The position numbers were made by a program, and so were the translations under genes. The notes under the pieces were generated by a model, which saw only the letters and a list, made by a program, of their open reading frames with translations, searched no databases and had not been told where the DNA came from. Shown one piece after another: positions 1 to 10,210 of a stretch of 64,000 nucleotides of DNA (position 1 is the stretch's first letter; the number at the start of each line of letters is the position of its first letter). Source of the DNA: Kitagawia praeruptora (lineage: Eukaryota > Streptophyta > Magnoliopsida > Apiales > Apiaceae); assembly GCA_037693485.1 (NCBI GenBank), contig CM075348.1, positions 32,296,501 through 32,360,500 of the forward strand, given 5' to 3'.

Positions 1-172
1 TTTTCAGAGCACAAGCTGTAGTTTGTAAAGGACACGCATGTGTCATAGGAGTGTCCGGACACTCCTTTTTATCACATGCGTGTCTCGTGGGTATTTAGGG
101 CCATCCATTCCGAAAATGGGCATTTTGGACCAAATGTTTTGGGAGGTGAGCATTTAGGGCCATCACCCCTTT
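1..172. mobile_element. Right end of a MULE-like non-autonomous element (cut by the window edge)
   Basis: The stretch holds phrases that recur in the complete elements at 35900-36737 and 38741-39593: a GGGTATTTAGGGCC block, 'aaaatgggcattttgg', and a hairpin around 'gacacgcatgtg' and 'cacatgcgtgtc'. On the reverse strand it starts GGGTGATGGCCCTAAATGC, which matches the terminal repeat of the element at 35900. Only one end is in the window, so the target duplication cannot be checked. The assignment rests on similarity within the window. Confidence 0.45.
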
Positions 173-1312
173 AAAGTAACAATTAAAATAAATAATAACG
201 ATAATATTTATATGCATGAAATTTATAAAAAATTATTTTAATAATAAAAGTATTTATATAACTTAAAATTTTAAATAAAATATATTTAAAAAGTTTATAA
301 ACAACCGTGATTCACACGGATTATAGGCTTGTATATATATATACTAGGCAACTTATCCGCGCTTCGCGCGGTGCATAAATTTTCCTTTTAAAATATTAAA
401 AATAGATAAATTATTTTTTATTATTTTTAAAAATTGATTGATCTCTTAAGTATTTTTAAAAAATATGATTCAAAATAATTTACATAAATTTATAAGTTTG
501 AAGGTATTCTCTTTATATATCTAAATTTTTTAAAATCTCAAAAATTTCATAAACATAAAAAGTAGTAATTATAATACAAACGTAGTCTTTACGATCAAAA
601 GTTATAAATATTATATATAATAACACTTTTTAAAGCCGACACCCCTCCCATAACATACATGTTCAATTGTAGTGTAATAATTTATTTAATTAAAATATTA
701 ATTTATTTCGACACAATTTAATGAACAACGGATGTATAACTTTTTTATCGATTTAATCTATCGATAAAATTGGATTTTTTTTCAATTTAACCGGTTTGGT
801 CATAACCCATGTGTAATTTATTCATGTGTAAAAATAAAAAACTATTTGTATTATTTTTATTATATGTGTTAAGCGAAGATTTACATACTTCTATAAATTA
901 TTACAATTTCCATAATCACTAATGATAAAGATTGCTTGAGAAGTTAAGGGTAGTCTATACTATAATTGTCCGAAAAGAAATTTGAGTGGTATTCGATAGG
1001 GAATAAAAAAGGATGCAATGTAAACAATTTTTAATCGTCATTTTGCCTAAAAATAAACTTAATTATATATGTAATTAATATTTAATACTAAAATAATAAT
1101 TATAATGCTCAAATAAAGTTTTATAATTTCTTAAATAAATAAAATAAATTTAATACATATTTATTAGGTATAATTAATGACTAATCAATATGTCATTAAG
1201 AGCTATTTAATGCAAGAAAATAATTTTAATTAAAAAATCAAAAAAGCAAAAATTCAAGAAAAATACCTTAAAAGTTTCTGGTAACTTTCCGATCTCCACG
1301 CATTATAATATA
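173..1312. other. AT-rich intergenic DNA with one GC palindrome
   Basis: No coding potential is seen. The one distinctive element is a perfect palindrome-like core (ccgcgcttcgcgcgg) at 357-371, just after a short TA run and 'actaggcaac'. Similar 'tactag..cccgcgc..gcgcgg' starts are common at the ends of repetitive elements in plant genomes, but the partner end was not found here. The remainder is AT-rich and unrecognised. Confidence 0.4.
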
Positions 1313-2626
1313 AGGGTCATGCTCAAATGAGAACCCCTCACTATTGTGAGATATGAGATCTAATCTCATCCACTCATTTATATAGCCTACATTCATCTCC
1401 CACCACTCATTCATTTTTAAAAAAATAATAATATTCCAGCACTGCTTCTCTACCCATCCACCACCTCTGGCCACTGCTGACCGCCATTTCCGGCAACCAC
1501 CATCTCCGGCGACCACCAGTAATCACCGCCGCCATCATTAAAATCACTACTGCTCAGAATAAAATCACCACCGAAAAATAAAAATCACCAACTTCTCCTT
1601 CGAATTTTCAACCATATTCCACCATCATCTCCGGTCACCCCTAACTCCGGCCACCACTTCCGGCTACTGCTTGCAAATAATCACTCAACTACTATCTCCA
1701 AACACCCAAGTTCAACACAAAATCACCACGTTTTCATCACAACCACCACTAATTACCACCGTCGTCTCCAATAATCACCACTGGCGACACACTAATCATC
1801 ACACAGCCACCACAAACAGAATATTCAGATAAAATCACCACCGATTCAAAAAAATTACCACAACCAAATCTTCATAAACAACCAAAAAATCACTCACCAT
1901 CACGGGCTCCGGCCACTACCTCTCAAACTTCCAAAAAATCACCCGGAAATCTACATAAATTGCCTATGAATAACAAAAAACATCACTGTCAAACAAAAAT
2001 CACTACAGCCAAACCACCACAAAACCACCACATTCAATCGCCATGTCCGGCCAGCACCTCCAACCATTACAAACAAATCACCAACACCAGGTACAAATCA
2101 ATAGATTTAAATTAAAAATCCACTAAAAAAATATTACCCGGTTGTGACTCGTTATTGATTTGAGTCGAGAGTCAACACTCGGAAATCAATAACCGGCTGT
2201 ATCTCCGTTGATTATCACCATTAAGGCATTCGTTCACGGTAAGTCGTGGTCGGAATTGGTGGGTGAGGTGGCCGGAATGATGGATGAGGTGGTTGGAGTC
2301 GATGTGTTGCAACAGATGGGTGGGGTAGGTGGTGGGAAAATTGAGAGAGGAGAGGGGAAAAAGGGGAAGAGAGAGAGAGTTCGAATAGGGGGTTGAAGGG
2401 TGAGATTTGTATGACGTGACCGAGACGAGATAGTCGGAATTGATGGGAGAGGTGGTTGAAAATGGTGTGTTGCAGGTGGGTGGGGGTAAAGAGACGACAT
2501 GTAAAGTCTGGGTAGGGAGATGAATAAAAAGGTACGGTTGAGATTAAAAGAATAATAAAAAAATAGAGAGCTGAGATTAGATCTCAGTTCTCACAATAAT
2601 AAGGGGTTCTCACCTGAACTAAATCC
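1313..2626. mobile_element. Fold-back DNA element with 10-bp TA-rich target duplication
   Basis: Inverted termini of about 60 bp are visible. The left end begins agggtcatgctcaaatgag and continues through 'agatctaatctcat'. The right end read in reverse begins ggatttagttcaggtgagaa and continues through 'agatctaatctcag'. It is flanked by the duplication ttataatata (1303-1312 and 2627-2636). A 9-10 bp duplication fits Mutator-like insertion. The interior is strongly strand-skewed: about 1440-2100 is C/A-rich with very few G, while 2240-2500 is G-rich with very few C. Short open frames inside (minus from 1516, plus from 2208) follow this skew and look non-coding. Ends match the elements at 10671, 26495 and 34662. 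Confidence 0.65.
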
Positions 2627-2636
2627 TTATAATATA

Positions 2637-2973
2637 TATATATATAGATTGTTGAAGTGGGCATACATACTACTAGCTTACGTAGTTACGTGTTTGGTTG
2701 TATATACTGCGAAATTACGTGTTTTTTTTAAAACATGAAATTACGTGTTTTAACGTAGTATATTTTATTTGAATGTTGACGATCTATTTTACACACACAT
2801 GAAAAATAAGCCGTTCAATTTTTCGTAAATGCATCTGTATTATAAATGTTTAAACTTGTACGTTTAAGGGACCCCTAAGAGGATCATTAATCATTATGCC
2901 AAAAGCATAATTAAATATATAGATTTCACTTATTTGTAATGTAAAAATACTTTTAATTAATGAATTAAAAATT
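2637..2973. other. AT-rich spacer
   Basis: It starts with a short TA run and then 'acgtagttacgtgtttggttg'-type repeats of 'ttacgtgttt' near 2675-2755. No gene or clear element is seen. Confidence 0.4.
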
Positions 2974-2978
2974 ATTTC

Positions 2979-3551
2979 TGTAAGGACCCAAACAAGGGAC
3001 AACACTTGATGCAGCGGAATAACACCCCAAAGAGAAGACTACGACCACAAGTTATAAGCTATAACAAGACAATAATCAAAGTAAACACACAAAGAAGAAG
3101 GAATTTGTTGGCCAAGTGAAAGAGCCCTTTTTCTTGTATATTGATACGTTTCTGTTTTCTGTATACAATATCACAATCATTAAAACCTAGCTAATTCACT
3201 ACCGTTTACATATCATATTAACTATGGGCCTAGTTTAAGAATTAACCCAAAAATACTTTTGGGCCAAAAATTCCCGCTCCAAGTCGCCTCACCACGGGGA
3301 GCTTAATCTACACCGTGGTGCAAAAACTTCTGCCCCTACCTCAATAAACAGGTCTTCTGCAACTCCAAATCCGATCTCCACCGTTCAGAATTTAGATACA
3401 TGAGTAAGGAAGACGCTGTCCAAAATTCAGGACGATCCGACCGTTGGAACTCCGGGAAACGTAAAAATAAAACAGCTAACGAAACCAGAAAAAATTACTA
3501 CAAAATTTTCACATTAGCACTAAAAAACTAGCCCAACCTTTCAATCTCACA
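2979..3551 (-). repeat. 3' LTR of the Tork-like copia element
   Basis: It matches the 7956-8527 copy almost base for base. Visible differences include a one-base length change in the 'gcccctacc' run near 3334 and about nine substitutions. It reads tgtgag...cttaca on the minus strand, with the polypurine tract immediately outside at 3552-3563. Confidence 0.93.
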
Positions 3552-3753
3552 ATTCTCCACCTCGTACATCATTTGATCAACCTCAAATTATGGACGAACA
3601 CTGAGAATACCATGAAAGCCTTGATATGTAAACCCCAACCGACTGCGCCATATTACCATGACTGCCTACGTACCCTTAACCGGGATCAAGCCACCGTAGT
3701 TCACACCATGGGATGAAATCTCCACCTCACCCCAACACCGCCCCGAAGGGCAT

Positions 3754-6700
3754 TCAACACCGGATGATATTCAGCAAGTCCAAGCAATGTTGAAACTTGC
3801 TCCCTGTCACCACCTTGGTTAACATGTCTGCCGAATTTTCATTTGTATGCACCTTCAATAGAGAAACATCACCATCCTCTATGACATCTCGCACAAAGTG
3901 ATACCTGACATCTATATGTTTGGTACGCGCATGATGAACTTTATTCTTAGCCAAGTGAATCGCACTTTGACTATCACACCACAAGTCAACATGATCCTGC
4001 TCAATCCCCAAATCACATAGAAAACCCCATAACCACAATGCTTCCTTCACTCCCTCTGCAATAGCCATGTACTCGGCCACTGTAGTAGAAAGTACCACTG
4101 TTGCTTGCAACATCGATCGCCAACTAACTGGAGCACCATGTATACTAAACACATAACCAGTAGTAGATCGTCGTTTGTCAAGATCACCTGCATAATCCGA
4201 GTCCACAAATCCGCTAACCTTACATGTATCACCACCAAAGCATAAACCTTTGTCCATAGTACCCTTTAAATACCGCAGTATCCATTTCACTCCTTGCCAA
4301 TGTGCTTTCCCAGGATTCGCCATGAATCTACTGACCACACTAACTGCTTGTGAAATATCCGGACGTGTACACACCATTGCATACATCAAACTGCCAACTG
4401 CACTAGCATAAGGAATACGCTCCATATTTTTCTTCTCTGCCGCTGTACTAGGAGATTGTTTATTGGAGAGCCTAAAGTGTGGAGCCAATGGAGTCACCAC
4501 TGGTTTAGCACTTTGCATCCCGAACCTCGCAATAACCCGTTCAATGTAGCCTTTCTGACTTAAGAACAATTTATGGTTCAACCTCTCTCTCTGAATCTCC
4601 ATTCCCAAAATTTTCTTAGCAGCACCCATGTCTTTCATCTCAAACTCCTCACTAAGTTGAGATTTCAACCTATCTATCTCCACCTTGCTTTTTGAAGCAA
4701 TAAGCATGTCATCCACATACAATAATAGATAGATATATTCTCCTCCACGAAGCTTTCGAATATAAACACAACAATCATACTTACTTCTGGAGTACCCATG
4801 CTTTCGCATGAAGGAGTCAAATCGCTTGTACCATTGCCGAGGAGACTGCTTTAGTCCATACAATGACTTCCTCAAACAACATACATGACGTTCCTTACCC
4901 TCAACCTTGTATCCCTCAGGTTGACGCATATAAATTTCCTCGTCTAAGTTTCCATGCAAGAAGGCTGTTTTTACATCAAGCTGTTCTAGCTCAAGATCAC
5001 CATGAGCAACAATACTCAATAACGCCCGAATGGAAGTGTGCTTTACCACTGGAGAAAAAATCTCGTTATAGTCCACTCCCTCTTTCTGCGCATACCCTTT
5101 CGCTACTAACCTCGCCTTGTACCTTGTACCACCGAGTTCAGAAGGGTCTTCTTTCTTCTTGTACACCCACTTGCAACCAATAGCTTTTCTACCTGCAGGC
5201 AAAGGGACTAAATCCCAAGTTTGGTTCTTTTTAAGAGACTCCATCTCTTCTTCCATTGTTGCCAACCAACTCTCACTATTACTATTCTGAATAGCTTCTT
5301 TTAAGGAAATAGGCTCATCATCCTCCACCGAGAGTGCATACTCTACTGCATTAACATGCCCGTAGTGTTTCAAAGGCTTATCTGACCCAAGCTTTTGAAC
5401 TTGTTTGTATGCCCGTTTTGGCCTAGCAGAAGCCAAACTTTCCTCGAACTTTTGTCGTTCGCGTGCCTGCACATTTTCTTGCTCAATAGTCTCATATTCA
5501 AACTCATCATCCTCATCATCATGAGTGTCTCCATGATCTTCCTGTTGAACATGACTAGAACCTAGATGACTTGCAGATTCTATCTCAACCACTTGAGACT
5601 TAGAAGTCTCAATGTCACCACCACTAGTCACCTTAGCTTTCGGAGAAGCTACCATAGTGTCCTCATCAAACGTAACATCCCTGCTGATTATAAACTTAGA
5701 ATCATCAATAGACCAAAGACGATAACCTTTTGTACCTGTTGCATACCCCAAGAATATAGCCTTCTTGGCCTTCGCATCAAGTTTTCCCTCGTCAACATGG
5801 TAGTAGGCTGTGCACCCAAAAATTCTAAGTCTCCCATAATCTGCATGTTTTCCAGACCATACGTTATAAGGTACATCTCCATTTAGAGATGCATGAGGTG
5901 ACCGGTTGACAATATAGTGAGCTGTATTAATTGACTCCGCCCACCATTCTTTACCCAAACCAGCATAGGATCGCATACACATTGATTTTTCCCGCAATGT
6001 GCGATTGAGCCTTTCCGCAACCCCATTCTGCTGTGGTGTTTTTCTGACTGTCCAGTGTCTAACAATGCCTTTCTGATCACAAAACTCCTTAAAAGCACCA
6101 TATGTATACTCTGTACCGTTATCAGATCTCAGTGTCTTCAACTTTTTACCAGTTCTGTTCTCAACCATTATTTTCCACTTCTTGAATATGTTGAATACCT
6201 CATTCTTATGCTTCATGAAATACACCCAAACATACCTAGAATAATCATCAACAAAAGTGACAAAATACCTCGAGCCTCCCTTGGAAGTGACTGAAGCTGG
6301 ACCCCAAACATCCGTATGCACATAGTCTAATATACCTCTGCTTCTATGTTTACTTGCCTTGAACTGAACCCGGTGTGCTTTACCGTACACGCAATGCTTA
6401 CAAAAATCCATGCAAGCCTTTTTCAAGTTCTTCAACAAACCCTCTTCACCAAGATAATTTAGACCTTTCTCCGACATATGCCCAAGCCGCCTATGCCATA
6501 ACCTAGTGCATTCACATGGGTCTCCACCACTGCCAGTAGCTGCAACTGCCACACTATCAGTCACCGTTGTGCCCAAAAGCGCATAAAGATTTCCTCGAGA
6601 AATACCTTTCATCACTACCAAAGAACCACGAACAACTTTCATCTCACCGTCTTGTGTAACAATTTTGCACCCACCAGAATCCAAAGCACCAATAGAAATA

Positions 6701-7887
6701 AGGTTTTTCTTCAATTCAGGGACATGTCTCACATCCGTCAACGTTCTTACCACTCCATCATGCATCCTAATCCTTATAGAACCAAGTCCTACCGTTTTAC
6801 AAGCATGGTTGTTCCCCATCACTACGGTTCCACCTTCGACGCCTCTATAAGTTGTAAACCAATTACGATTCGGACTCATATGGTAAGAGCAACCAGAATC
6901 GAGAATCCACCTGTTTGTGATTTCTCCTTCACATGTGACAGAATAACAATCATCACTGACCCCTTCCTCCGAAGCATAACCAAGCTCTTGTTTCTCTTTC
7001 TCTTGTACTTTTCTGGTATCCTTGTTGTTCTTGTTCTTCTTCCATGCAACCCTTTTATTAGGACAATTTGCTTTATAATGTCCAGACTCACCACACTTGT
7101 AGCACTTTCTCTCCGCAGGAGGTCTAGAATTTGACTTAGACTTACCTCTCCTACCTTTTCCTCGATCATTGCCTCTACCCCTTACAAACAACCCTTGTGC
7201 CTTCTCATTATTACCACTAGTATCCATACTGCTAGTTGCAATCTTCCAAAGATCATCCTCTAGAAGTGAAGTTCTAGTATCATCCATCGTAAGAGTGTCA
7301 CCCACAAGCATCAATGTTTGTACAAGGTTCTCATATGACTTCGGCAACGAAAGAAGTAACAAAAGTGCTTGATCTTCATCACCTACCTCCACATCAATAT
7401 CCTTCAAATCTGATATGCACCTATCAAACTTGTTGATGTAGTCCCGGATAGATGACCATTCCTCCATCTTGCAAGTATATAGTCTCGACTTCAAATAGAT
7501 CCGATTAGTTAGAGTCTTCGTCATGAAGTTGGACTCCACCTTTATCCAAACAGACGCAGCCGTTTTCTCGCCATCAACCAAGAATGCAACATCTCTCTCG
7601 AGGCATAACATGATTGAAGCCCGTGCTTCGAGATCTAATTCTTCCCAGTCTTCATCCGACATATCCTTGCCCCCCTTTGCCTTACCCGACAAAGCTTTGT
7701 GTAACTTTTGCGAGATAAGCAAATTCTTCATCTGCATCCTCCAATAGGAAAAATCATTCTTCCCACTGAATTTCTCTATCTCGTACTTCCCAACTTTGAC
7801 TACACCGCCTGTAGAAGCCATACCTAACTTGTTGCACAACCAGTCTCTCTCAGGAATTTTACCAAACACCTTGTGTGCACCACACAA
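3754..7887 (-). CDS. Copia gag-pol polyprotein, 1377 codons
   Basis: The polyprotein makes the particle protein and enzymes for reverse transcription and integration in cytoplasmic particles. Order: a UBN2-type gag (about residues 30-240); a zinc knuckle CYKCGESGHYKANC (262-275); protease with DSG in WILDSGCSYHMS (about 331); GAG-pre-integrase with LWHRRLGH (about 463-470); integrase D-D-E in HTDVWGP (about 525), RSDNGTEY (about 588) and AERLNR (about 626); reverse transcriptase with YVDDM (about 1056); and RNase H with DSDYAGD and TKHIDVRYHF near the C-terminus. A more natural start is the internal Met of MASTGGVV, about 22 codons into the open frame, which suits the usual copia gag start near the primer site. 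No stop or frameshift interrupts it. Catalytic motifs look complete; whether it is expressed is unknown. Confidence 0.93.
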   Translation of the reverse strand: MCGAHKVFGKIPERDWLCNKLGMASTGGVVKVGKYEIEKFSGKNDFSYWRMQMKNLLISQKLHKALSGKAKGGKDMSDEDWEELDLEARASIMLCLERDVAFLVDGEKTAASVWIKVESNFMTKTLTNRIYLKSRLYTCKMEEWSSIRDYINKFDRCISDLKDIDVEVGDEDQALLLLLSLPKSYENLVQTLMLVGDTLTMDDTRTSLLEDDLWKIATSSMDTSGNNEKAQGLFVRGRGNDRGKGRRGKSKSNSRPPAERKCYKCGESGHYKANCPNKRVAWKKNKNNKDTRKVQEKEKQELGYASEEGVSDDCYSVTCEGEITNRWILDSGCSYHMSPNRNWFTTYRGVEGGTVVMGNNHACKTVGLGSIRIRMHDGVVRTLTDVRHVPELKKNLISIGALDSGGCKIVTQDGEMKVVRGSLVVMKGISRGNLYALLGTTVTDSVAVAATGSGGDPCECTRLWHRRLGHMSEKGLNYLGEEGLLKNLKKACMDFCKHCVYGKAHRVQFKASKHRSRGILDYVHTDVWGPASVTSKGGSRYFVTFVDDYSRYVWVYFMKHKNEVFNIFKKWKIMVENRTGKKLKTLRSDNGTEYTYGAFKEFCDQKGIVRHWTVRKTPQQNGVAERLNRTLREKSMCMRSYAGLGKEWWAESINTAHYIVNRSPHASLNGDVPYNVWSGKHADYGRLRIFGCTAYYHVDEGKLDAKAKKAIFLGYATGTKGYRLWSIDDSKFIISRDVTFDEDTMVASPKAKVTSGGDIETSKSQVVEIESASHLGSSHVQQEDHGDTHDDEDDEFEYETIEQENVQARERQKFEESLASARPKRAYKQVQKLGSDKPLKHYGHVNAVEYALSVEDDEPISLKEAIQNSNSESWLATMEEEMESLKKNQTWDLVPLPAGRKAIGCKWVYKKKEDPSELGGTRYKARLVAKGYAQKEGVDYNEIFSPVVKHTSIRALLSIVAHGDLELEQLDVKTAFLHGNLDEEIYMRQPEGYKVEGKERHVCCLRKSLYGLKQSPRQWYKRFDSFMRKHGYSRSKYDCCVYIRKLRGGEYIYLLLYVDDMLIASKSKVEIDRLKSQLSEEFEMKDMGAAKKILGMEIQRERLNHKLFLSQKGYIERVIARFGMQSAKPVVTPLAPHFRLSNKQSPSTAAEKKNMERIPYASAVGSLMYAMVCTRPDISQAVSVVSRFMANPGKAHWQGVKWILRYLKGTMDKGLCFGGDTCKVSGFVDSDYAGDLDKRRSTTGYVFSIHGAPVSWRSMLQATVVLSTTVAEYMAIAEGVKEALWLWGFLCDLGIEQDHVDLWCDSQSAIHLAKNKVHHARTKHIDVRYHFVRDVIEDGDVSLLKVHTNENSADMLTKVVTGSKFQHCLDLLNIIRC

Positions 7888-7940
7888 GACTTAACCCAGA
7901 AACACCTCAAATCGGAGCTTTACCACCAAAATCTGATTCT

Positions 7941-7953
7941 GGCTCTGATACCA
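7941..7953 (-). other. Primer-binding site (initiator-Met tRNA)
   Basis: The minus strand reads TGGTATCAGAGCC, complementary to the 3' end of plant initiator-Met tRNA. It lies two bases inside the 5' LTR, fixing the element's orientation. Confidence 0.92.
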
Positions 7954-7955
7954 AT

Positions 7956-8527
7956 TGTAAGGACCCAAACAAGGGACATCACTTGATGCAGCGGAATAAC
8001 ACCCCAAAGAGAAGACTACAACCACAAGTTATAAGCTATAACAAGACAATAATCAAAGTAAACACACAAAGAAGAAGGAATTTGTTGGCCAAGTGAAAGA
8101 GCCCTTTTTCTTGTATATTGATACGTTTCTCTTTTCTGTATACAATATCACAATCATTAAAACCTAGCTAATTCACTACCGTTTACATATCATATTAACT
8201 ATGGGCCTAGTTTAAGAATTAACCCAAAAATACTTTTGGGCCAAAAATTCCCGCTCCAAGTCGCCTCACCACGGGGAGCTTAATCCACACCGTGGTGCAA
8301 AAACTTCTGCCCTACCTCAATAAACAGGTCTTCTGCAACTCCAAATCCGATCTCCACCGTTCAGAATTTAGATACATGAGTAAGGAAGATGCTGTCCAAA
8401 ATTCAGGACGATCCGACCGTTGGAACTCCGGGAAACGTAAAAACAAAACAGCTAACGAAACCAGAAAAAATTACTACAAATTTTTCACATTAGCACCAAA
8501 AAACTAGCCCAACCTTTCAATCTCACA
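7956..8527 (-). repeat. 5' LTR of the Tork-like copia element
   Basis: This is the partner of 2979-3551 and holds the promoter in minus orientation. The AT-rich 'caatatacaag' (minus strand, about 8113-8123) is a possible TATA region, but this is weak. The outer CA end abuts the target duplication at 8528-8532. Confidence 0.93.
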
Positions 8528-8727
8528 ATTTCGACTGTTGTTTTAACCAATTAATTAATATAGATTATTTTCCAGCTGATCTCGACTTTTGAAACAGTGC
8601 TAGACGGAAATAACAGAAAACATGGAATCAAAAAAAAAAAAGAAGGGCTAAATACGTGGATTAGGACATACATTAAAATTGAAATACATAAAATCCGATA
8701 AATCGAGTGGTCCATCGTAGAATTCTA

Positions 8728-9010
8728 CTCCCTCCGTCCCTACGGTTGTTTACATGGGGATGGATACGGAGATCAAGAAAATGTGTAAAAAATGAGTAAA
8801 GTTAGATGAAAAGTGGGTAAAGTGGTGGGACCTATTAATATTTAGTTATAGATTTGAGATAGTGGAGGAAAGTAGTGGATGTAATAGTGTTTTTTATTGC
8901 TAAATATATGAGATAGTGGGTGTAATAGTGGGAGAAACTTAATATTTTTGAAATGTAAAGAAATGAGAGGGACATCCCAAAATAGTAACCGTAAAATAAA
9001 GAGAGGGACA
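8728..9010. mobile_element. Stowaway-type MITE
   Basis: It begins ctccctccgtccc after a TA (8726-8727) and ends 'gagagggaca' before TA (9011-9012). CTCCCTCCGT is the hallmark terminus of Stowaway (Tc1/mariner) MITEs, which duplicate TA. The right terminus is diverged. A relative carrying a nested insertion lies at 35750-36907; both share 'cggagatcaagaaaat' near the left end. No coding capacity. Confidence 0.7.
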
Positions 9011-9012
9011 TA

Positions 9013-9704
9013 GAAAATATTTTTTATGTGGAGATTGTTGTATCACCGTTTTATTTCCATTTTTCTTACAATGGCCCCGCTAAGAGTACCCATTTTGTAT
9101 AGGGGACACGAAGAAGAAGACAGAGGATCCGAGCTCACCTTTTTGTTATTCTCTCTCTCCTCATTTTTGGACTAATGACAAACGTGGCAGAACATGTCAG
9201 CTTTGGGCGCCCAACATATGGGATGTTGACAGCTCTGATATTTTACCCTCCCAGCTGCTTCATGCGGGATATACTGGGTATGTTTGGTTTGGTTTGGTTT
9301 ACAGCTCTGATATTTCCACTTCAGCCCTGTTACTCGCATTGCTAGATTCAATTATTCATGAACTGTATTATAATTTTATTTTATTTTTTGCTAAATATAA
9401 ATTTCAAATATAAAGGTAACATATCTACCTTTACATTTTTTCGGGAAAATTTTTGAATATTTATATTTTAAATATAAAATTATAACAAATATTATGTTTC
9501 TAGGCTTGAAAATATTTACTTAAGCCCCCAATTCCATTCTTTTTTTTTAGGTATAAATTTTGATAAGTTTTTGGATCTGTCTGGACCTTATCGTTCTTGA
9601 TATTGCATCGAATATGGATTTAGGATTATTGATTTGGACTGGAATTGAGCTTTCGGGTACCTGGAAGGAATGCCTCGTGAAGGGAGCACCTTTGCTATAA
9701 GCAG
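9013..9704. other. Unassigned spacer
   Basis: It contains a two-copy phrase 'acagctctgatattt' (about 9229 and 9301) and a 'ggtttggttt' run. No reading frame of note. The 9020-9330 part is less AT-rich than its surroundings but was not recognised. Confidence 0.3.
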
Positions 9705-10078
9705 AAGCGGCTCGAAACATTTCGAGGCCTCAAGCCAAAATATAGATGGAGTCATGGAGGCCTTCATATATATAAATAAAAATTACTTATTTTATAACTC
9801 CTTTTTAACACAAATATTACTATTATTACTTTAATGAAAGTTATTTTTACATTTTTTTAAATAATTCCAAAAAATAGTAGGTATATATTTTTTCGAAAAT
9901 TGGTAGAAACAAATCTAAATTATCATTTGTTAATCTACAACGTCAACAAAAATTCATTAAAATAGAATAAAATTAGGAAAAATTAATAAATAATATATAA
10001 GTTTATATATTTAGAGGCCTTTATAATTGGGAGGCCTAAAGCAATGGCTTTAGTGGCCTTATGGTAGAGCCGCCCCAG
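9705..10078. mobile_element. Fold-back MITE-like repeat
   Basis: Inverted ends are readable. The left has 'gcggctcg' followed by 'gaggcctcaagcc'. The right end in reverse has 'ggcggctctacc' followed by 'ggccactaaagcc' and 'aggcctccc'. The outer bases read cag on the left and ctg on the right, as in hAT elements, but no 8-bp duplication could be found. The interior is AT-rich and non-coding. Confidence 0.5.
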
Positions 10079-10210
10079 GCTGTAAGAGTAAGTATTCCGT
10101 TCAAAGTCTAGAGAGAAAGTTAGAGAATGTAAAGTTTACTATGTATGTAGAAAATTGTTGAAGCTTTTTTTTGTTGGTTGAGCTTGGTATTTACAGGGAG
10201 AGAGGTACAT

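Larger units (their letters stand above)
2979..8527 (-). mobile_element. Complete Ty1-copia LTR retrotransposon (Tork/Tnt1-like)
   Basis: A full-length element in minus orientation, flanked by the 5-bp target duplication atttc (2974-2978 and 8528-8532). The two LTRs (573 and 572 bp) begin TG and end CA on the minus strand and differ at roughly ten positions by eye (about 1.7%). An initiator-Met tRNA primer site lies beside the 5' LTR, and a purine tract reading gaggtggagaat (minus) precedes the 3' LTR at 3552. The single gag-pol frame is unbroken. Placement in the Tork lineage comes from the integrase/RT motif style and compact layout and is tentative. Intact coding, low LTR divergence and a perfect duplication make this the best candidate for a recently mobile autonomous element here. 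Confidence 0.93.

Noticed and set aside
357..371. Helitron terminus at the ccgcgcttcgcgcgg palindrome
   Set aside because: No TC start, CTRR end or A/T target junction could be matched; the partner end was not found.
2234..2500. Proline/Ser-rich minus frame of 88 codons
   Set aside because: It lies in the C-poor, G-rich arm of a fold-back element and overlaps a plus frame; composition alone explains the openness.
4863..7372. Several plus-strand frames of 67-160 codons opposite the copia gag-pol
   Set aside because: They are mirror frames of a conserved coding sequence, with no domain or promoter.
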